A DNA stretch of 64,000 nt from JAWLGZ01 sp041690635 (GTDB taxonomy: Bacteria; Pseudomonadota; Gammaproteobacteria; Thiohalomonadales; Thiohalomonadaceae). A program made the position numbers and the translations under genes. The stretch lies in the NCBI GenBank assembly GCA_041690635.1, contig JAWLGZ010000002.1:1-64000 (forward strand), in the 5' to 3' direction. This document shows positions 59,572 to 64,000 of this stretch, piece by piece. The notes beneath the pieces are model-generated. The model made no database searches, had not been told where the DNA came from, and saw nothing but the letters and a program-made list of their open reading frames with translations. Position 1 is the first letter of the stretch. Each line of letters begins with the position of its first letter.

Positions 59572-60120
59572 TCACAACGCGTGGTTATCCCAGATATCGT
59601 CGACCATACCCTCTTCACGGGTCCAGGCGAGTCGGCCGATGATCTTGAACTTGGCCACCGACATGGCGCCGCGTTTGTTGCCCCCGCCGGACTTCAGCGC
59701 CTCGATGATCTCTTCACGGCCGGCCTCGTAGATCTCCACCGGCTCGAAGTTTTCATCCATGATGATGAGGACCACGCAGTCCCACGGCTGCTCCACCTTG
59801 AGCTGGCCGATCCGCTGGCCCGACTTGCTCTCGTCGAAGATGGCCCGGCCCTTGATCTGGATCCGCTTGCCATCGCGGCGTCCGCTGCGCCCGACAGCGT
59901 CGTAGCCCCCCTCGGCGCGCTGGCACAGTTCAAGATCCAGGAGGCGTGCGGCATCCTGCTTGGCAATCTCCGCGCTGATCCCGAGCGGCTGACCGGTCGC
60001 TTTCCGGTACTCGACCGCAAGCTTGCGGGCCTGGGCGACCAGCTTGTCGACGGAATAGATACTCACATCCGGTCCCGTGTAACTTTCCGTAGCTATATTA
60101 ACCGATAAGCTATAAGACAT
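59572..60120 (-). CDS. uncharacterised protein with a PD-(D/E)XK-like core
   Basis: The 182-residue protein (from ATG 60120) contains LAVEYRKATGQPLGISAEIAKQDAARLLDL, then YDAVGRSGRRDGKRIQIKGRAIF, and WDCVVLIIMDENFEPVEIYEAGREEIIEAL. Asp74, Gln88 and Lys90 (QIKGR) resemble the D...(E/Q)xK nuclease core found in restriction-like folds. Related proteins are annotated only as domains of unknown function (DUF6998-like, from memory). Internal GTG starts are possible. No methylase neighbour is present, so it is not a classical restriction system. Confidence 0.6.
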   Translation of the reverse strand: MSYSLSVNIATESYTGPDVSIYSVDKLVAQARKLAVEYRKATGQPLGISAEIAKQDAARLLDLELCQRAEGGYDAVGRSGRRDGKRIQIKGRAIFDESKSGQRIGQLKVEQPWDCVVLIIMDENFEPVEIYEAGREEIIEALKSGGGNKRGAMSVAKFKIIGRLAWTREEGMVDDIWDNHAL

Positions 60121-60225
60121 CGCTCGGTTCCAGAGTTTTCTCCTCCTAAGCGGCGTTAGCGTCCACGCACTTAGAAACTTTAGAATCTTCTTACATTCAC
60201 CTCCCACCCGGTTTAGCATCCTGCT

Positions 60226-61785
60226 ATGCACGGCTCCGGATTCACACTGACCGAACAGCAACGGCTGGTGCGCGCCCTGAGCGACCCGGGCCGCTGGTCC
60301 CACCCGGCCGCCGGCATCGAGCTGCTGGAGACCCACATCTCCTGGGTCATCCTCGCCGGTGATTACGCCTACAAGCTCAAGAAATCGCTCGACCTGGGCT
60401 TTCTCGACTACTCCACCCTGGAGCGGCGGCAGTTCTGCTGCGAGGAGGAGTTGCGCCTTAACCGACGCACCGCCCCGGAGCTGTATCTGGAGGTGCTCCC
60501 GGTCGGCGGCACACCGGAACAGCCGCTCCCGGGCCAACTGCCGGCGCGCGACTGGCTGGTCCGCATGCGCCGATTCCCCGCCGGAGCGCTGCTCTCCGAC
60601 CACCTGACCGCGCAGACCGTGACGGCGGAGGCGATCGACCGGCTGGCGACCATCGTCGCCCGGTTTCACGGCGAAATCGCCGTCGCCGGGCCAGAGAGCC
60701 CGTTCGGCGCGCCCGAGGCGGTGCAGCGGCCAGTGACCCAGAACTTCATCCAGATCGCAGAACGCCTGCCGCCGGAAGAGGGGAAACGGCTGGAGCCCTT
60801 GCGCCGCTGGAGCGAAGAGCGCCTTTCGGTACTGCGCGGGCATTTCGCCGCCCGCAAGGCGGGGGGATTCGTTCGCGAGTGCCATGGCGACCTGCACGCC
60901 GGCAACATCGCCCTGCTCGACGGTCGCCCGGTACCATTCGACGGCATCGAGTTCAACCCGGAGCTGCGCTGGATCGACGTCATCAGCGAGGCGGCTTTTC
61001 TGGTCATGGACCTGGAGGACCGTGGCCGCCCCGATCTGGCGCACCGCTGGCTGAACCGCTACTTGGAAGAGACCGGCGACTACGCGGGACTCGACCTGCT
61101 GCGCTACTACCAGACCTACCGGGCGATGGTGCGGGCCAAGGTGAGCACCATCCGCCGGGGACAGGCCGGCCTGGACCCGGCACAGGCGGCGCAACTACGG
61201 GAGGAGTTCGACGGTTATCTCGGACTCGCCGAGCGCTACGCCGCCGCCTCCCGTCCCGCACTCCTCATCACCCGCGGCGTCTCCGGCTCGGGCAAGAGCT
61301 GGGGCAGCCAGAAACTGCTGGAGCGGCTGGGCGCCATCCGTATCCGGTCGGACGTAGAGCGCAAACGTCTGTTCGGACTGGCCGCCGGGACGCGCAGTGC
61401 GGCCGCCCCCGGAGAGGGCATCTACGGCGCGGAAGCCTCACGACGCACTTACGAACGGCTGTTCGATCTGGCCTCCGACCTGCTGCAGGCGGGCCACCGG
61501 GTGATTGTGGACGCCACCTTTCTGCAACAGGAGCAGCGGCTCCCCTTCATGCATTTGGCCGAAACGCTGGGCGTCCCCTTTCTGCTGCTGGACTTCTCCG
61601 CCGACCGGGCGACGCTGTGCAAACGGGTCGCGGGGCGCATGGCCGAGGGCCGGGACCCATCGGATGCTGATCTGGAGGTGATGGAGCGGCAACTCGTCGC
61701 CCTTGAACCGCTCACTCCGGAGGAGGAGGCGCACCGTGTCGCGGTGCCCGCACCGGGGGTGGATGAACTGGTACTTCCGCTGTAA
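60226..61785 (+). CDS. fusion of an aminoglycoside-phosphotransferase-like domain and a P-loop kinase
   Basis: The 519-residue protein has an N-terminal APH-like domain (about 20-330), with the catalytic loop CHGDLHAGNIALLDGRPVPF and DGIEFNPELRWID, and a C-terminal AAA/zeta-toxin-like kinase (about 345-519) with Walker A TRGVSGSGKSWGSQ and LQAGHRVIVDATF. The same fusion is widely conserved in proteobacteria, but no substrate is known. A role in small-molecule phosphorylation rather than drug resistance is likely. It is divergent from the PD-(D/E)XK-like gene with a 105-bp gap. Confidence 0.88.
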   Translation: MHGSGFTLTEQQRLVRALSDPGRWSHPAAGIELLETHISWVILAGDYAYKLKKSLDLGFLDYSTLERRQFCCEEELRLNRRTAPELYLEVLPVGGTPEQPLPGQLPARDWLVRMRRFPAGALLSDHLTAQTVTAEAIDRLATIVARFHGEIAVAGPESPFGAPEAVQRPVTQNFIQIAERLPPEEGKRLEPLRRWSEERLSVLRGHFAARKAGGFVRECHGDLHAGNIALLDGRPVPFDGIEFNPELRWIDVISEAAFLVMDLEDRGRPDLAHRWLNRYLEETGDYAGLDLLRYYQTYRAMVRAKVSTIRRGQAGLDPAQAAQLREEFDGYLGLAERYAAASRPALLITRGVSGSGKSWGSQKLLERLGAIRIRSDVERKRLFGLAAGTRSAAAPGEGIYGAEASRRTYERLFDLASDLLQAGHRVIVDATFLQQEQRLPFMHLAETLGVPFLLLDFSADRATLCKRVAGRMAEGRDPSDADLEVMERQLVALEPLTPEEEAHRVAVPAPGVDELVLPL

Positions 61786-61805
61786 AAAACGGCCTTGTCC
61801 TGATG

Positions 61806-61824
61806 CTTTCGGGAGTCCCGGAAG
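61806..61824 (+). terminator. short hairpin between convergent genes
   Basis: The arms ctttcggg and cccggaag (one G-T pair) enclose agt, about 20 bases after the fusion-kinase stop. No T run follows, so its function as terminator is uncertain. Confidence 0.4.
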
Positions 61825-61849
61825 TACCTGCAGGAGTGAAACAGTACAC

Positions 61850-62461
61850 CTAGGCGATGGCGCTGAAGGTCGGGCGTTCCGGCCCCGCTGTTTCCGTGTA
61901 GGCGCCGATCGCGCGCTGGCCGGACACCGCCCCCCCTTCGTCACGGTGCTGCTCGGCCAGTTCGATGCGGGCCTGGGCGGCCATCGCTGCGGCCTTGGAG
62001 GCCACCTGGCGATCGGTCGCCGACGGCTGAGCCGGGGCGAGCGCGGCGCGGCGGATCGTTTCCGCCTTGTCCAGCGTTGCTTCCGGGTCGCCCGCCACCT
62101 CTGAGGTGTCGATGGAGACCTTGCCCCCGACTGCATACTGGCGCCCGTCCGGCCCCCGTTCATACTCGAATGAGGCACCGCCCCCGGCATACTGTCCCGC
62201 TGCCGAGAGATGTGCCATTTCGTGGGCGCGCACCTCCGCATCGCGCCGGCGAAGCGCCTGAAGCTCCCGCTGCTCCGCCGGCTCCTGCTTCGGTTCCTGC
62301 TTCGGTTCCTGCTTCGAGACCGAGGCGCTTGAAGGCTCTTCTTCCTGCCGGGATGCGCGTGCGTCCCCCTCCTGCCCGGTGCGGCCAGCCTCGGGAGCGG
62401 ATGGCCTGAACCAGGGGCCGGTCGTGTGCAGCGATGCTGTGGATTCGATGGACATCTGCAC
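61850..62461 (-). CDS. SprA-related putative metalloprotease (CJM1_0395 family)
   Basis: The 203-residue protein has a low-complexity N-terminal half with repeated SKQEPKQEPKQEP and then the conserved core REL-QALRRRDAEVRAHEMAHLSAAGQYAGG, with the zinc-binding HEMAH. This is followed by ASFEYERGPDGRQYAVGGKVSIDTS and ETIRRAALAPAQPS, the family's signature. No signal peptide is seen. Proteolytic activity has not been shown for the family to my knowledge. Confidence 0.85.
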   Translation of the reverse strand: MQMSIESTASLHTTGPWFRPSAPEAGRTGQEGDARASRQEEEPSSASVSKQEPKQEPKQEPAEQRELQALRRRDAEVRAHEMAHLSAAGQYAGGGASFEYERGPDGRQYAVGGKVSIDTSEVAGDPEATLDKAETIRRAALAPAQPSATDRQVASKAAAMAAQARIELAEQHRDEGGAVSGQRAIGAYTETAGPERPTFSAIA

Positions 62462-62565
62462 GGCTCCTGTCGACCCATTCTGCCCTGCTCATGCGGCAGC
62501 CTCAAGCGGAGAGCTCAGTTCGCCTATCCTGTGATGAGAGTCCTGCGGCACGGGGAGAGGCGACG

Positions 62566-63021
62566 ATGGAACCGACTTGGGTACTGGTGGCGAACGGTAG
62601 CACGGCGCGCATCTACGAGATGGAACGCGAGGGTGTGGTAAGGCTCGCCGAGATACTCCACCCCGAGGGCCGTGCCAAAGTCCGTGACCTGACCACCGAT
62701 CACGGCGGATCACGCCAGACGCGTACCGATGACCAGCCCGATCACCGGATTCGCGGCAGCTACCCGGAACCGACCGACCCGAAGGCGTACGCCATCGACC
62801 GCTTCGCCCTGGATCTGGCCAACCGCCTTGATCACGAACGGACCCAGAACCGGTTCCGCCGGCTGATCATCTGTGCGCCGCCCGGCTTCCACGGCATGCT
62901 CAACCGACACCTTTCGGATGAGGTGACAAAGTTGGTGAGCGATCACGTGGAGAAGGACTTCACCAAGGTGGAGGACCGCGAACTGCTGGAGCGCCTGCGC
63001 CCGCATTTGCATGGTGAGTAG
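62566..63021 (+). CDS. host attachment family protein
   Basis: The 151-residue protein starts MEPTWVLVANGSTARIYEME, matching proteins annotated as required for attachment to host cells (first described in Agrobacterium). The core DRFALDLANRLDHERTQNRF and LIICAPPGFHGMLNRHLS with VEKDFTKVEDRELLERL at the end is typical. Its fold resembles archaeal release-factor/eRF1-like domains. GGGGAGAGG precedes ATG 62566. The real role in a free-living organism is probably in translation or stress, not attachment. Confidence 0.88.
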   Translation: MEPTWVLVANGSTARIYEMEREGVVRLAEILHPEGRAKVRDLTTDHGGSRQTRTDDQPDHRIRGSYPEPTDPKAYAIDRFALDLANRLDHERTQNRFRRLIICAPPGFHGMLNRHLSDEVTKLVSDHVEKDFTKVEDRELLERLRPHLHGE

Positions 63022-63209
63022 TCGCTTTGTATCCCACACGGGGCAATTCCCCGTATCGAGTTCCCGCCTTTTCCCGCCGTTTCGATGACCAGGAAATCTC
63101 ACCGTTTCATTGACCATAGGTCAGTAATCCTGATTGAGGTCGCCGGGAACGCTTTCCGGGCACCGCTAACCTGAGAATCATGGGATGGTCGGAAATGGGG
63201 AGCGGCAGG

Positions 63210-63776
63210 ATGGAAACGCCCGAAGGCACCATGATCGTCGACTCAGACGGTGTAAGGGGACGTATCAAGTCCACGCCGCCGTCCGACGACAAAACGGAAC
63301 GTGTAGCAGTCGGCCTTGAAGACGGGCAGGAGGTGTTGGTGCCCGTCGAGGCGCTGCAGAGTAAAGGTGATAAGGGATATCACCTGCCGTTCAGTTTCCG
63401 GCAGCTGTCCCGGGAAGCGACGATCCCCGTTCTCGAAGAGCGGCTGAAGGTGGAAAATCGCCCGACCGAGGGCGGAGTACGCATCGACAAGCGGGTTCAC
63501 GAACGTGAGGTCGTTGTCGACCTGCCCGCGAGTCATGAGGAGATCGAGATTGAGAGGGTGCCGGTGAATCGCGAGGTCAGCCGCCCGGTGGAGCCGCATT
63601 ATGAAGGCAAGACCTACGTTGTCCCCTTGCACGAAGAGGTGCTTGTGACACAGAAGCAACTCCTGCTGCGAGAGGAACTTCGAATCACAAAGCGACGGGT
63701 TCAGAAGACCGAATCCAGGCGAGTCACCCTCCGCGAGGAGGAGGTTTCGGATCATCCACTTGGGGGTAACGGCTGA
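63210..63776 (+). CDS. DUF2382 (YsnF-type) stress protein
   Basis: The 188-residue protein has an N-terminal barrel-like part (GTMIVDSDGVRGRI, VLVPVEALQ) and a DUF2382 domain (about 75-185): IPVLEERLKVENRPTEGGVRIDKRV, EIEIERVPVNREV, TYVVPLHEEVLVTQKQLLLREELRITKRRV. ATG 63210 has GGGGAG seven bases upstream; an ATG at 63180 is also in frame. It is related to the general stress protein YsnF of Bacillus. Its neighbour is a YflT-like gene. Confidence 0.88.
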   Translation: METPEGTMIVDSDGVRGRIKSTPPSDDKTERVAVGLEDGQEVLVPVEALQSKGDKGYHLPFSFRQLSREATIPVLEERLKVENRPTEGGVRIDKRVHEREVVVDLPASHEEIEIERVPVNREVSRPVEPHYEGKTYVVPLHEEVLVTQKQLLLREELRITKRRVQKTESRRVTLREEEVSDHPLGGNG

Positions 63777-63821
63777 ACGAGATGTGATTGCCGGCGCAAG
63801 CCACAGGGAGGAGAAAGCACT

Positions 63822-64000
63822 ATGAATACAGTGACAGTTATCGGGCTCTACGACAATGGTGAGAAGGCCGACATGGCCGTAAGTAAGCTCATCAGCGAAG
63901 GCTTCAAGGGCGACACCATTCACCTCAAGCGGCCCCGTGATTACATGGAGGTCGAACACAGGGAGGGCTTCACTGAAAGCGTACGCAACTTCCTCACGGA
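63822..64000 (+). CDS. YflT-like general stress protein, partial (right edge)
   Basis: The frame begins MNTVTVIGLYDNGEKADMAV and continues SKLISEGFKGDTIHLKRP and FTESVRNFLT to the window end without a stop. A strong ribosome site (agggaggag) lies before ATG 63822. The start resembles the heat-induced stress domain of YflT (general stress protein 17M), which senses or binds an unknown partner. It lies 45 bp after the DUF2382 gene and probably shares its transcript. Confidence 0.7.
   Translation, partial: MNTVTVIGLYDNGEKADMAVSKLISEGFKGDTIHLKRPRDYMEVEHREGFTESVRNFLT

Noticed and set aside
60226..61785. Aminoglycoside resistance gene or zeta toxin
   Set aside because: The fusion is a chromosomal family found in many proteobacteria, and no antitoxin or resistance context is present.
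59572..62461. Defence island (nuclease, kinase, metalloprotease)
   Set aside because: The genes are divergent or convergent, belong to widespread housekeeping-like families and have no mobile-element signs.

Overview
The window is a densely coded, GC-rich stretch of a gammaproteobacterial chromosome. The best evidence for this is the minus-strand run rpsB-tsf-pyrH-frr-uppS-cdsA-dxr-rseP-bamA-ompH-lpxD-fabZ-lpxA, read away from a divergent map-glnD-(dapC)-dapD side. No phage, transposase, plasmid gene, rRNA, tRNA or CRISPR array is visible. Codon use looks uniform. The exact genus cannot be read from the sequence; UDP-GlcNAc3N-type lipid A genes and a KdpDE-type pair suggest an environmental, perhaps sulfur-oxidiser-like, lineage (inference).

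Region 1 (1-5421, minus strand) is one tightly overlapping six-gene operon: myo-inositol-phosphate synthase, a clan-A glycosidase-like protein, a histidine phosphatase, a CmoB-like methyltransferase, a GT9 glycosyltransferase and a second methyltransferase whose end runs into a heptanucleotide tandem repeat. It looks like a pathway for an inositol-containing glycoconjugate or solute. The glycosidase-like protein appears to be a circularly permuted TIM barrel.

Region 2 (5564-16612) holds a GH15 glucoamylase/trehalase-like enzyme, a membrane protein, an SDR and a SIMPL-domain protein, then a complete YbhGFSR-type ABC-2 exporter with a 24-bp repeat at one permease start, then TrkH.

Region 3 (16735-28751): a shortened KdpD-like kinase and KdpE-like regulator divergent from trkH; an operon of a TPP enzyme, an enolase-superfamily enzyme and a YdiJ-like FAD/Fe-S oxidoreductase; DUF4112; an isoaspartyl peptidase/asparaginase; an MsbA-type ABC exporter with a clear terminator.

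Region 4 (29016-46541): PilZ, a 45-residue membrane protein, rnhB, then gnnA-gnnB-lpxB on the plus strand facing the long envelope/translation operon. The gnnA-gnnB-lpxB block lies between lpxA and rnhB but is inverted relative to them. Together with lpxA and lpxD this predicts lipid A built on 2,3-diamino-2,3-dideoxyglucose, and LpxA carries Met169, the residue associated with a C10 acyl ruler in Pseudomonas aeruginosa.

Region 5 (46743-64000): a stringent-type rpsB promoter and long leader, map, glnD, csbD, the lysine/diaminopimelate genes dapC-dapD-(yffB-like)-dapE, an EF-hand protein, a GDSL lipoprotein esterase, tsaB, a DinG/YoaA helicase, a PD-(D/E)XK-like protein, a phosphotransferase-kinase fusion, a small metalloprotease-like protein, and stress-type genes (attachment protein, DUF2382, start of a YflT-like gene). 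Several intergenic regions hold short palindromic or heptameric repeats.
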